Shown: positions 43,236 to 55,079, counted from the first letter of the stretch. The stretch is DNA of 64,000 nucleotides from Dryococelus australis (GCA_029891345.1 CM056993.1:272336900-272400899); one strand, 5' to 3'. The notes: generated by a model not told the origin, from the sequence alone. Translations and numbers: made by a program.

Positions 43236-43675
43236 AGTAGTATAAAAATGATGGTCCTGGCGTACCTGGATGCTGGCTGAGGACTAGAAGACTTCAGTTA
43301 GCATATTAAGGTCTATGCCCATAAAAAAATTTCAAAAATTTTCCTCTAATTTGCATATTACCTGGCGTCGAGAAGCGGACACCAGGAGCGAGGATTTTCC
43401 TTCCCCCCCCCCTTTTTTCGTCCAAAATGGGCGATTTCGCGTACAAAACGTCCTTTTCCCCCCTCGAAATTTCCCGATTTTCCCTACCGCCGTCGGAAGC
43501 CATCTTGGAAGCAAGTGCCTGCCGCCATTATTTGCCCTAATAAGCATAATCCAGCAGGTGACTCCTCAAGGTGGCAAATAACCCATTTTTGGGAGGGTCC
43601 CCATGAGGGTCCCCGCTGCCAACTTGGATCACGAGCACCACTGACCAACAATATGGCGTCCGCATGTCGACCATG
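43236..43675 (+). repeat. Outer segment of left palindrome arm
   Basis: About 440 bp, inverse of 49,575-50,003, with 'CTAATTTGCATATTACCTGG' and 'GGTGGCAAAT' shared. It holds a C run near 43,400. The open frames through it are not coding-like. Confidence 0.8.
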
Positions 43676-45430
43676 TAAGCATAGTTGGCTGTAATTCCCG
43701 AACCGTTAAAGGTATAGTTGCCAAATTCATAAAATAGACATCAACCACGACAAGGAAAAGAACTGTGGGGTCAAATATGACCTATGCTAACTGCCATATT
43801 GGTATCGACGACCTATGTCTACCCAGGACAATTTGCGACCAGCTGAGGATGTCGATCTTTTTGATGGCCAGCGCCTCGGCAGCGGCAACATCAGCGGGGC
43901 GTCAAGGAGTCGCGAACGATCATATCTCGTGTAACACTGCCTCCTCCTTAAGTCTGTGTGTGCATAACACTTATAAGCATAGTAGGCTATAATTTCCGAA
44001 CCATTTACGTTATAGTTGTCAAATTCATAACATAGCCATTCACACCGACTAGGGGAAGGGTCGCGGGGTCAAATATGCCACATGTAATCTTATAAGAAGT
44101 TGGCTGTAATTTCCGAACTGTTTAAGTTATAGTTGTCAAATTCATGCCATAGGCATCCACCACGACTAGGAGAAGGGTCGAGGGGTCAAGTATGACCTTC
44201 GTCGACCTATGAGCATATGTAGCTGTAATTTCCGAACCATTTAAGTTATAGTTGTCAAATTCAAACCATAGGCATCAACCCCGACTACAAGAAGGCTCGC
44301 AATGACAAGTATGACATATGCTAACTTATAAGCATAGTTGACTGTAATTAACAAACCATTGTAGGTAAACTAGCAAATCCATAAAATAGGCATCAATCCC
44401 GACTATGAGAATGGTCGCAGGTTCAAGTATGACCTATTTCTACATATAAGCATAATTTGCTGTAATTTCCGAACTGTTTACATTATTGTTGTCAAATTCA
44501 TAACAAGAGCATCGCCCCAAATGATGAGAAAAGACGAGTGGTCAAGTATGCCATATGCCTACTTGTTAGCATAGGTGGCTATAATTTACAAACACTATGA
44601 AATGTTGTCAAATTCATAACATTAGCATCGCCCCAGATGTGGAGAAGAGATGAGTTGTCAAGTATGGTCTATGTCGACCTATAGTATAGTTGGCTGTAAT
44701 TTCCTAACTATTTAAGTTATAGTCGCCAAGTTCATACATAACCATCACCCCGACGACAAGAAGTGACGATTTACCAAGTATGCCTTATGTCGACATATAA
44801 GCATAGTTGGCTGTAATTTCCGAACCATGTGAGATTCAACTGTCAATAAGTTATAGTCGCCAAATTCAGCACATGGACATCGTCCCTGACGACGAGAAGA
44901 GTCAAGTGGTCAAGTACATCCCATGTTGACGAATAAGCATAGTTGGCTGCAATCTCCAAAATGTGTCAGATACAACTACCAAATCCATAACATAAGAATC
45001 ACCCCAGATGATGGGAATACTCACAATGCCAAGTGTGTGTCCTATGATTACGTATAAGCATAGTTGGCCTGAACCATTCGTGATACAGAAGACAAATGCA
45101 TAACATGATCATCACACCAGATGACCCACAAGGCCCAGTATTTCCTATGTCTACCAATATGCATAGTTAGGTGTAATGTCAGAATCAGTTGTCAAATTCA
45201 TAACATAGACACCACCCTAGAAGATGAGAAAAGGACAAGTAAACCCTATGTCAGCATACAAACATAGTTGGCTATAAGTTCCAAACCATTTAAGTATAAT
45301 ACCCATGGCTATGTATAAGCATAGTTGGTCGTAATTACCAAACCATATAAGATACAACTACCAACACAGTCACCGAAAAGGATCGAGGGGTCTAGTAAGT
45401 CCTAAGCACAAATATAAGCACTACAGCTAG
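43676..45430 (+). repeat. ~118-bp tandem repeat array, left arm
   Basis: About fourteen units, each opening 'TATAAGCATAGTTGGCTGTA', then 'ATTTCCGAACC', 'GTCAAATTCATAACATAG', 'CATC.CCCCGAC' and 'GGTCAAGTATGACCTATG'. Unit starts fall near 43,970, 44,092, 44,210, 44,328, 44,445, 44,562, 44,680 and 44,797, giving a 117-118-bp period. Later units are more irregular. Confidence 0.85.
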
Positions 45431-46449
45431 CACCAATCAGTTCGGTGTTCGTACATTAAGTAATGACTTTAGTTCACTATTAAACACCAGCCTCTGAAAT
45501 ACACTTGTTGAAAAAAAAAATATGCTGTCCCTAACATTACTGAAATAATGCTCCTGGTCATATTTAAAGGAAACAATATTTCCACCAGCTCAAAAAAAAA
45601 AGCATTCTAAATGTAATTGTTAAACTGGTACAAACACACACACACATAGGATGTATTAAATCCGTTTTTATTTTATTTCCGACATTCACTCGTGTACCGA
45701 AGCTGGTTTAAAATAATAATTACAGACAGACATACACGAACATCAATACATGTACATACCTCCACACAGACAGAGAAAGTACCACACCACTAGTGGGGGA
45801 ACAACCTTACACTCGTGCGTAGTGTACCAAGACTTCGATATATTTAAGTAATGAGATTAAACTCGGTAATCGCAATCAATATGCAGCTGAGTCCCCACTC
45901 ATACAACAATGCATGTTAGAATGATAAGTTTATTACAGAATGATTTATCCCCTACCTTAACCTGTGTAGCATCGTCAATGTGACCTCGTTAGAAGTAGAG
46001 ACTGCAATGACTGGTCCCACACTCCCTGCATTTTAGATACCGTTCAAGTACTGCATCCCCACCACCTCCCCTGGTCAACATATACTATTTATACAACTAT
46101 AGTATACAACGGTATACTATTTAAAGGAAACAATGCATGCACCTTGTACAATATGCGTGGTATCGCAGGATCGATTCCCTTAGAGAGTGGTAATACAAGT
46201 TGCTCATAAAATCGACATTGGATGTTCGTTCATCAAGGGGGGAAGCAAGGGGGTGCACCCACTGCTGAAACACTGACATGAAGAGAGTAGCTATCATTGT
46301 CTACATCAGTATTCATAATTACAGCCAGACCCTGATCTGCATTCGTGCACCAAGCCCATCACACACATGCAATTAGAGATAGTCATATGCATTGTTCTGT
46401 GTGCTTCTGCATGTCGTCCGCTAGAGTGCACAAAAGGAAATACCTACCA
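45431..46449 (+). repeat. Inner segment of left palindrome arm
   Basis: Unique-looking sequence with A-rich runs near 45,510 and 45,590. The innermost ~340 bp (46,107-46,449) is almost identical to its inverse in the right arm. Confidence 0.8.
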
Positions 46450-46554
46450 ACCCACACATGCATTTTGCACAAGCAGATAAGACTATACATCATATCTCAT
46501 TCGACAAAAGCCATGTAATGCCATCACTTATACAAATTTTCAGGTTTGCCGAGC
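46450..46554. other. Palindrome spacer
   Basis: About 105 bp between the arms, with no inverse partner and no coding sense. Confidence 0.8.
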
Positions 46555-47690
46555 TGGTAGGTAGTTCCTTTTGTGCACTCTAGCGGACGACATTGAAAAG
46601 CACACAGAACAATGCATATGACTATCTCTAATTGCATGTGTGTGATGAGCTTGGTGCACGAATGCAGATCAGGGTCTGGCTGTAATTATGAATACTGATG
46701 TAGACAATGATAGCTACTCTCTTCATGCCAGTGTTTCAGCAGTGGGTGCACCCCCTTGCTTCCCCCCTTGATGAACGAACATCCAATGTCGATTTTATGA
46801 GCAACTTGTATTACCACTCTCTAAGGGAATCGATCCTGCGATACCACGCATATTGTACAAGGTGCATGCATTGTTTCCTTTAAATAGTATACCGGTATGT
46901 ATGTTGACCAGGGGAGGTGGTGGGGATGCAGTACTTGATCGGTATCTAAAATGCAGGGAGTGTGGGACCAGTTATTGCAGTCTCTACTTTCAACGAGGTC
47001 ACATAGACAATGGTGAGATGTGCTCGCAGCATATGGGTAATTCACTGCTATACGGGTAAGGTAGGTGATCAATTGTTTCGTAATAAGCTTATTGTTATAG
47101 TTTGTGTTGAATGTGTGGGTGCTCGGCTGCGTATTTATTGCTATGTACCAAGAGACGTTTCATTATGTATATTCATAGACATATCAGTATAAACACACAA
47201 GTGCAATGGTGGTCCCCCCACCAAACCCCCCTTTCCCCCCGCTTGTGGTGTGGTACTAACCAGCTGTCTGGAAGTATGTACATGCATTGAAGTGTTGGGT
47301 ATGCCTGTCTGTAATTATTATTACCTGCTTCGGTACACAACTTTCAGTAGGAGATAAAAATAAAAACTGTATTTAATACATCCTATGTGTGTGTACCGGT
47401 TTAACAGTTACATTTATAATGTTTTATTTTGAGCTGGTGGAAGTATTGTTCCTTCCCAATATGACTGGGATAGTTATTTCCGCAATGTTAGGCACAGCAT
47501 ATTTTTTTTTCATCAAGAGTATTTCAGAGGCTGGTGGTTAATCGTGAACTAAAGTCAGTATTATATGTAGGAACACCGAACTACTCGGTGCTAGCTGTGG
47601 TGCTTATATTTGTGCTTAGGGCATACTAGACTCTTCGATCCTTTTGGGTGGCTGTTGGTAGTTGTATCACTTATGGTTGGGTAATTATGA
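46555..47690 (-). repeat. Inner segment of right palindrome arm
   Basis: Inverse of 45,431-46,449. Shares 'GTGCACTCTAGCGGACGAC', 'CAGTGGGTGCACCCCCTTGC' and 'GTACTTGATCGGTATCTAAA' (one change). Differences from the left arm grow with distance from the centre. Confidence 0.8.
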
Positions 47691-49574
47691 CCAATTATGC
47701 TTATACATACCCATGGGTCATATACTTTAATGGTTTGGAACTTATCGCCAATTATGTTTTTATGCTGACATGAGGGTTACTTGACCCTTCTCATCTTCTG
47801 GGGTGGTGTCTATGTTTTGAATTTGACAACTGGTTTGGACATAATGCTAACAATGCATATTGTGGGTCATCTGTAGTGTTGCTCATATTATTAATTTTGC
47901 TAATGTATCGTGAATGGTTCAGACCACTACGCTTATACATAGCCATAGGACACGCACTTTACATTGCGAGTCTTCTCGTTGTCTGTGTTGATACCTATGT
48001 TTTGCATTTGGTAGTTGTATATCACACACTTCGGATATTGTAGCCAACTATGCTTATACATCAAAATGGGGTGTACTTGACCACTTGACTCTTTTCGTCG
48101 TCGGAAATTACAGCCGAATATGCTTATAGGTCGACATAGACCATACTTACCCACTTGTCTCTTCTCCACAACTGGGGCGATGCTAATGTTATGAATTTGA
48201 CGACTATATCTTAAATGGTTCGGGCATTATAGCCAACTATGCTTATAAGTAGGCATATGGCATACTTGACCACTCATGTCTTCTTATACATGGGACGATG
48301 CTCATGTTATGAATTTTACAACACTAGCTTAAATGGTTCCGAAATTACAGCAAGCTATGCTTGTATGTAGAAATAGGTTATACTTGACCCTGTGACCCTT
48401 CTCATAGTTGGGGTCGATGCATATGTTATGAATTTGCAAGTTTACCTCCTATGGTTCAGTAATTACAGCCAACTAAGCTTATAAGTTGGCATATGTCATA
48501 CTTGACATTGCGACCCTTCTTGTAGTCAGGGTTTACACCTGTGGTTTGAATTTGACAATAACAAATTTTAAACTGTGCAGAAATTACAGCCATCTATGCT
48601 TATAGGTCGATGGAGGTCATACTTGACCCTCGACCCTTCTCATAGTCAGGGTGATGAATATGTTATGAATTTAGTAGTTGTACATCCAACAGTTCAGTAA
48701 TTACAACCAACTATGCTTATAAGTTTGCATAGGTCATATTTGACCCCGCAACCCTTCCCCTGGTTGGGGTGGATGACTATGTTATGATTTTGACAACTAT
48801 AATTTAAACTGTTCTAAAATTACAGCCAACTATGCTTATAAATTGGCATAGGTCATATTTGACCCTGCGACCCTTCTCATAGTAGGGGTTGATGCATACA
48901 TTATTAATTTGGTAGTTGTACCTCCAACATTTTGCTAATTACAGCCAACTATGCTTATAAGTTGGCTTAAGTCATACTTGGCATTGCGACCTTTCTCGTA
49001 GTCAGAGTTTATGCCTATGGTTTGAATTTGACAACTATAACTTAAATGGTTCGGAAATTACAACCATATATACTTATAAGTCGACATAGGTAATATTTGA
49101 TGCCACAACCCTTCTCCTAGTCGCAGATGATGTCTACGTTATTAATTTGACTACTACAATTTTTATGGTTCGGAAATTATGGCCACCTATACTTATAAGT
49201 TGACATGTGCCATATTTGACCCTGCGACCCTTCTCCCAATCAGGGTGGATGCCTATGTTATGAATTTGACAACTATAACTTAAATGGTTCGGAAATGATA
49301 GCCAACAATGCTTATAAGTGTTATGCACACATGCAGAGAGACTTGAGGATGTAATGTTACACGAGATGCAATAGTTTGCAGTGCCTTGATGCCCCACCAC
49401 GGCTAGTGAGGTGCTGGCTGCCAAAATGGTCTGCATCGATACCAAGATGGCCATTGGCATAGCTCATATTTGACCCCGCAGCCGTTCTCCTTGTAGTGGT
49501 TGATGTATACATTATGAATTTGGCAACTATACCTTTAAAGATTCGGGAATTACAGCCAACTATGCTTACATGGT
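47691..49574 (-). repeat. ~118-bp tandem repeat array, right arm
   Basis: About fourteen or fifteen units in the inverse orientation, each with 'TTACAGCCAACTATGCTTAT', then 'GGTCATACTTGACC' and 'ATGTTATGAATTTGACAACT'. It corresponds unit by unit to the left array, with one exchange of sequence near 49,320-49,450 that matches the left arm at 43,860-43,975. Confidence 0.85.
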
Positions 49575-50003
49575 CGACATATAGCTGCCAAATTTTTGGT
49601 CAGTAGTGCTCGTGATCCAAGGTGGCCACGGAGACCCTCATGTAGACTCTCCGAAAAAATGAGTAATTTGCCACCTTGAGAAGGCACATGCTGGATTATG
49701 GTAATTAGGGCGAAAATGTCGGCCGGCACTGGCTGCCAAGATGGCCGCCGCTGGTGGGAGGGAAATTTTGAGCGAAAAGGGGAAAAGTGACGTTTTTGTA
49801 CGCGAATTCGACCATTTTGGATGGGAAAAAGGGCAAAACAGGGAAATTCTCGCTCCTGGAGTCCGCAGCCCGACGCCAGGTAATATGCAAATTAGAGGAA
49901 ATTTTTGAGATTTTTTATGGGCAGGGACCTTAATATGCTAATTACAGTCTTCCAGTCCTCAGCCAGCAGCCAGGTGCGCCAGAACAATCCTTTTTATACT
50001 ACT
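49575..50003 (-). repeat. Outer segment of right palindrome arm
   Basis: Inverse of 43,236-43,675, ending 'TTTTTATACTACT'. Confidence 0.8.
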
Positions 50004-50009
50004 ATCTAG
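50004..50009. repeat. Right 6-bp target duplication of the giant palindrome
   Basis: ATCTAG, identical to 43,230-43,235. Confidence 0.85.
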
Positions 50010-50219
50010 TCAATTACACCGAATGGACAACGCATTGCATTCGTGCCCACTCAGTGTAATAATAGTTTGCATAAGAACTATTTATTACTAGGCATTACCA
50101 ACACACCTTTTTTATCACTGGTTTTAAACATAAAAATGAAGTATCATGTTTATTTACAGATAAAATAGAATTAAAAGTCCAATTAACCAATGTTAACAGA
50201 AGTGTAAAACTCTTGTATA

Positions 50220-50638
50220 GGCTGATCACGATAAAGTGAGCACTTTTGAAGTCAACCTCAGTAAAAAGTCACCGCTCCTGTCTGCATATATTTTAACGGG
50301 CGCACTGAGTGACATGCGCTGAATAAAGTTGATCACAATGAATTGAAAGTAGTTCCATAGCTTACCGTCGAATAAAAAATGTTAGGAAACCATTTGTGAT
50401 GTATTTTATATTTCTTTGGTTTTTCTATTTTTTTTTAATGTATCGAAGTGTTAAATTGAACAGATCTGTAAATTATTTACCATACTGATAATCTCACACT
50501 TTCACTTGACCGACGTATGAATAAAGCGATGAAGTCCATGGCAATGTTAATTTTACGTAAGGCGGAATATTACACAACATGCACACGAGTAGATCTTAAG
50601 CAGGGCTTTCAAAAGTGCTCATTTCACTGTGAACAGCG
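50220..50638 (+). mobile_element. Tc1/mariner-type MITE, long form (family A)
   Basis: 419 bp from 'GGCTGATCACGATAAAGTGA' to 'TTCACTGTGAACAGC', with TA at the left edge. Interior matches 7,731, 10,389 and 33,453. Confidence 0.85.
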
Positions 50639-50746
50639 TATAATACACGACATATTTAGGAAACAACTAGACAAAACATGTTTAGGGTGATTTTTCAAAG
50701 GTTTGATTCAAAAAGTGTGAAGAAACTGTGAATCGACTGTAGCATA

Positions 50747-51279
50747 CAGGATGGGATTTATTTGGAGATACCGCCACTCACAGGACTTATTCCTTACATC
50801 ATTAAGAGCATATACATGTGGGTCGTATTCCCAATATTTACAGAGTAATTCGACAAATTGGAAATGCTTATATTATTGCGTATGGGGCTGGATGGAGGAT
50901 ATTGGTTACCAAAGGACTGTACAAACACGTGAGGAACTACTTGCGCGTATCATGCATGCTACTACAGAAATCTAAGACAAGCCGTGTGCAGTTACGTAGA
51001 GCAACATGTGCGTTCATAAGCGCGAGGCCAAGTGTATGAAGGTAGACGGAAACATTTTTTAACATATTTTAAAACTTGTTAGACGCAATTGTGATGCTCT
51101 GATAATACACCACTGTATTTACTTCTGAAAGGGTTATTATTATACTTGTCAATTTTCAGTTGTTTTGAAATACTGTGTAAATATTGGGAATAGAACCCAC
51201 ATGTATATGATATATTCTGCTCCAAATGATGTCAGAAATAAGCCCTGTGGGGAGCGGTATCTCCTCTTGAATCAGCCTA
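50747..51279. mobile_element. TIR element family 4 with ~120-bp inverted ends
   Basis: The left end 'CAGGATGGGATTTATTTGGA' and inverse right end 'TCCTCTTGAATCAGCCT' pair. So do 'GAGATACCGC' and 'GCGGTATCTC', and 'TACATGTGGGTCGTATTCCC' with 'GGGAATAGAACCCACATGTA'. The middle has a short frame (50,751-50,975) of no known family. A non-autonomous DNA transposon of about 530 bp. Confidence 0.75.
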
Positions 51280-51699
51280 TTTATTTACGGTATGTATTTA
51301 ATTAATATGAAAGGATGTGTTTGTCAAAAATTGGAATGTAAACAAGGACGTTTATCACTGTTTCCCATGTAACTTTGACAGTCGTACTGGCGATAAGCGA
51401 GTCTGCACTTACGAAATTATTCGGATATTTATCATATGCTTAGTGAGAAAGCAGGAATAGCAATGTTTTCCCCTATACAATCCTTGTAGCGTTCCGACAT
51501 TTGCTCAGGAAACAGTCAAATGCATAGTGTAGTTCCCAACTGTGTATAGTAGTGCTGCTAAATATTCCTATATCTGCAGGTTCTGTGGTATTATTACCAT
51601 ACAGTGTATAGGTTAACAATTTCCATTACAGTTATGAAGTTTACCAGAAAAATTTTTACAGTGTGTGTTTTGGACATCGCTGAAGGCGGAAAGTCGGTC
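51280..51699. other. No gene recognised
   Basis: AT-rich DNA without recognisable features. Confidence 0.4.
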
Positions 51700-52014
51700 T
51701 ATCTCACGTTCAGTTTGGCCTGGACGCTATAAGCACGTGGCTTCATAGTTCCAGCGATGTCAGTTCAGCTGCTGCTGACAGATCGCCTGGACCAAGAACG
51801 TCTTTTGTGGGGTCGGCAGGGAGTGTTAGCGTCACTGGGTCGTGTGCTCTGGCTGGGCCTCTCCTGTCTTTTGCCGACCTCCTGTGGCGCAGACGGTCCC
51901 TCGATGCCTCCGATGCGGCAAATTTTCACTTCGCTTGTCACACTGGGAATTTGTCAACAAGTCGATCTCATTTGACCTCAACAACAACTACTACTACGGC
52001 AAAAAAAAAAAAAA
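51700..52014 (+). mobile_element. Possible retroposon 3' end with poly-A tail
   Basis: GC-rich sequence overlapped by three open stretches and ending in 'CTCAACAACAACTACTACTA' and then about 15 A (52,001-52,015). This is how LINE/SINE copies end. No ORF2 or promoter motif confirms it. Confidence 0.35.
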
Positions 52015-52015
52015 A

Positions 52016-52110
52016 AGTCCGTTGGTGAGCCACCCATCTGGGGTGTGGGAGGCTCTGGGTTCGAATCCCAGGCAAGGCATGGGTTTTTTAGGCGGATTCC
52101 CAGCCGCCAT
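52016..52110 (+). mobile_element. tRNA-like SINE head
   Basis: Just after the A run: 'TCCGTTGGTGAGCCACCC' (A-box region), then 'CTGGGTTCGAATCCCAGG' with a strong B box at 52,058-52,069. The sequence ends in a T-rich run near 52,125. The B box is flanked by a perfect short stem (CTGGG/CCCAG), like a T-arm. Confidence 0.5.
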
Positions 52111-52479
52111 ATAGGATTTATCGATTTTTTTTTGCCAAAGCTTCTATTTCAGAAAGTGTATTGAAATTTCCCGCACGACATATCTTAAACAACAGCTTCC
52201 CAAACTTTATCGAACTGCCACAGCTTCGCTACATTTCTTAATTTTTAGCTGGCAACTGTCGAGGCGAAACGCGAGATTATTTCTTGCGAACGGTTACAAA
52301 ATCGACCATATCAACAGTAATCGAGAAATACTGACCTAAGGTATTGCACTAGGCAATACTCTGTGCTTTGTCGTTCCAAAAAACATAATACAAAACTGTA
52401 TTTCCAGAGTATGGCAAAAATTTCGTAAATTCATAATGGCGGGTGGGAATCTGCCTTAATTTAGGTTATAAGTTAGTCT

Positions 52480-52548
52480 GTAAGCCGTCCCCTGCTAAGC
52501 TTTCAAGCATAAAACCGGGGGACGTTAAAAAGCCCTTTACAATACAAT
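52480..52548 (+). mobile_element. Non-LTR retrotransposon or SINE 3' tail
   Basis: 'AAACCGGGGGACGTTAAAAA' followed by 'GCCC' and a pentamer repeat '(ACAAT)n'. I know this wording from the 3' tails of arthropod non-LTR elements. What lies between 52,110 and 52,480 is not recognised, so the element's start is unknown. Confidence 0.45.
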
Positions 52549-52616
52549 ACAATACTCCTGTCTTTTGATGCCCACCCGTTTGCCAAGGAGACTTTGGCTG
52601 CGTCCACGTCTCTATA

Positions 52617-52858
52617 AGCTGTTCACAATAAAGTGAGCACTTTTAAAGCCCAAGTTACTTTTTCCTTTCGATCATTTTTTTTTTTATCCTTTAACGTCCT
52701 TATTAAATAAATATTACCCTGCAATTGATAAAGACTGTGCGTACAGTATATTCCATCGCACTCGGAAGTTAATATCCAAGACTGAAATAAAATATATTTA
52801 TTGAATATTATTCCACATGAGAGGGCTTTCAAAAGTACTCGCTTTACCGTGAATAGAC
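52617..52858. mobile_element. Tc1/mariner-type MITE, short form (family B)
   Basis: 242 bp from 'AGCTGTTCACAATAAAGTGA' to 'GCTTTACCGTGAATAGAC', with TA on both sides. Interior 'AAGTTACTTTTTCCTTTC' and 'GCACTCGGAAGTTAA' match the family in inverted orientation. Confidence 0.85.
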
Positions 52859-54146
52859 TATAACTGACTTTCTTGCAGTTTTTCGTTGCTAGTACATTTG
52901 AGACACGGGACAAAAAAATTCTGAAACCCTCATTTTATAAAATCGACTTCCTTAGCAATCTTCCCATATCGTAACAGCTTCCTACTTAGAAATCCACAGA
53001 CGCAAAATACAGGTAAACATATTTCTATACATTAATGCTACTGATAGAGCTTTCCAACTTCAATAACACGTCAATGTAAGCTATCTCGAGACGAACTTAA
53101 GATACAAAGAAACATTCTGGTGGTGACATCTACCATTACCATGTACCTAAATCGTTAATCTTAGAAATAAAAAAGTTAATTAATCCATGAATTTGAAAAA
53201 AAAAATTTAACCATTTATTTAATAACTCTTCAGTATCCATCAACATGGGGAAAATATAATTAACTGCAACTAAGGCGCATTTCAGATAAAAGAAGCTCAC
53301 GTGCTTAGGCCCTACTTTAGTTTGTTAGAATTATGTACAAGTTCCTGTGCCCTAAATTCTAAAGACAGAATTTTAAAATAATTAATTCATAGAAGAGGTA
53401 AATACAGGTTTTAATTCAAGACAAACTTGGGGAACAATATTTATTTAATTTAAATGGAATAGTAAACTGTTAAATATCCAGTAAACGTGTACAAATTTCT
53501 ACTGCAAACTCCCCCCCCCCCCCAAATACTATCATAATAAAATTTACTTACTACCCGTGCTGTACAAACGGACGGAATTTAATCTGATATTTCGGAATAT
53601 CAGGAAGGGTTTTATCAGTGTAAGTGCATCACAAAGCGCGGGAGACAAAAATCAACTGTGCAAAAACTAAGCACCTGTGGAGTCGAGCTCACAACGAGCT
53701 GTCTAGTATCTATTGTGGGCGTCACAATACTGGCGGTTCAGATGCCTGCGTTTGGACCGCAGCCGCGCCGGCACGTCCCAGCCGGCGGCAGGTGATATTA
53801 GTGACGGTCCGGCAGTGTACAAACTGTTATAAAAATATTCGTCGCGCATTGGCAAAAGCGCAACTGACAATACGGAGACGAATGTTTTCAGCACGGCAGC
53901 AGGCTGCGCACGCAGCTTCCGCTCCCCTCGACATTCCCTCACCCTTCCACCAGCAGTTGTGGCGCTAATAGTATTTCGTTGAGCAGGCCAACATTCCTAG
54001 ATACTGTCTTGATGAGGGTTGAGCCATAGATGTGGTTCACCGATTTTAGTCTTGTGGGCATGTTAACCCTTATATTTATTTTGCCATCGCCAATACAGCT
54101 GACAAAATTACATGCTCAACTGTCATAAACGTGTTAGTTTGCAGCT

Positions 54147-54184
<38 letters not shown>

Positions 54185-54695
54185 ACTTTTATGTGAATAA
54201 TATATTTTAACAAACTTGAGTATCTTGAAGTCGCATTAAAAGTCGGTGGAAGTGGAAAAACTCTTCATTACATAAACTGTATTATAATCTCAAAAAGCTA
54301 TCCTTGTTTATTTTGATGGTGCAATTGCCAAAAAATCAGTATTTTGAAAAACGGAGAGTAGTAAATGTGCAGCTAACATGCGCCCTCTACAACTTATACC
54401 CTTTACGGGTTGAGCCAGATATTTTTCAACCACTGCATTGTTTCACAATAACTAATATAAGCTATGTTGCAAGTAATTTGGTGTGCAATATGATCTGTGA
54501 CAGTTCCTGACACAAGTGAGAGACGATTATAAACTTTATAAAAACTACACTGGAATTAAGACAACTTGAACGTCGTTCGTGATTCGTTGTACATTATGAC
54601 GAAGTCCTTAAATGTGTGTAATATGCGTACTCCGAGGACACGGCAAGAAACACGTCGTTCGGTAAGACGTGAACACTTCTACACGTTCTGGCAAA
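52859..54695. other. No supported gene; GC-rich island and poly-A run
   Basis: Mostly AT-rich, with a C run at about 53,511-53,523 and a 33-bp A run at about 54,150-54,182. At 53,624-53,968 (+) a 114-codon open stretch runs through a CpG-rich patch. Its Arg/Ala-rich composition and lack of any motif make it look like chance in GC-rich DNA, though it could be the 5' part of a host exon. Confidence 0.3.
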
Positions 54696-54775
54696 GGCTG
54701 ATCACGGTAAAGCGAGCACTTTTGAAATTAACCTTTGAAATAAAACCACTGCACACAACTATATGCATATTCTGC
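54696..54775 (+). mobile_element. Tc1/mariner-type MITE, left end only
   Basis: 'GGCTGATCACGGTAAAGCGA', then 'ACTTTTGAAATTAACCTTTG' and 'CCACTGCACACAACTATATG' match the left end of the long form, then diverge. No right end follows. Confidence 0.65.
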
Positions 54776-55079
54776 AGTACACACAGACAGGGAGGCTGCA
54801 GTTGGCAACGAATTTGTAAAAATGCACTCCTGTGTATGTAAATCGCTACGCCCATAAAAAGTCATCCATTTGTAATGGAATCAAGACTACGTACAGTACT
54901 AATTGCGCAATGCAAACGTGACGTCGCAGAAACTTCAAAGTAACACGTATATGTATGGATCGCTTGTGACCAGTACACAGTCTTTGAAAGGCTGGAAGGG
55001 CAGAAGTCTGCGTATTAAGAGGCAGGTCAGTATAACACGGCTTCGTGCTCGTTAAGAATATCACCAGATACAGATTTCT
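54776..55079. other. No gene recognised
   Basis: No recognisable feature. Confidence 0.4.

Larger units (their letters stand above)
43236..50003. mobile_element. Giant palindromic element with Polinton-type ends, no genes
   Basis: 6,768 bp made of two inverted arms (43,236-46,449 and 46,555-50,003) around a spacer of about 105 bp. It starts 'AGTAGTATAAAAATGATGG' and its right end read inward is 'AGTAGTATAAAAAGGATTG'. A perfect 6-bp duplication flanks it. An AG start and 6-bp duplication are Polinton hallmarks, and AGTAGTATA also opens Polinton fossils 2 (right end) and 3. No capsid, integrase or other coding part is seen in either arm. It therefore reads as a non-autonomous Polinton relative consisting of terminal repeats alone. 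It is treated as a fossil; the arms are diverged, least so near the centre. Confidence 0.8.

Noticed and set aside
43676-45430. CRISPR-like array because of regular repeats
   Set aside because: Units are ~118 bp, diverged along their whole length, and joined without unique spacers. The context is a eukaryotic palindromic element.
46821-47192. Small genes in the centre of the palindrome
   Set aside because: The frames overlap on both strands of repeat DNA, are not kept between the two arms, and show no motif.
53624-53968. A 114-codon host gene
   Set aside because: GC-rich patch, no domain, Arg/Ala bias and no splice or neighbour support. Kept only as a note.
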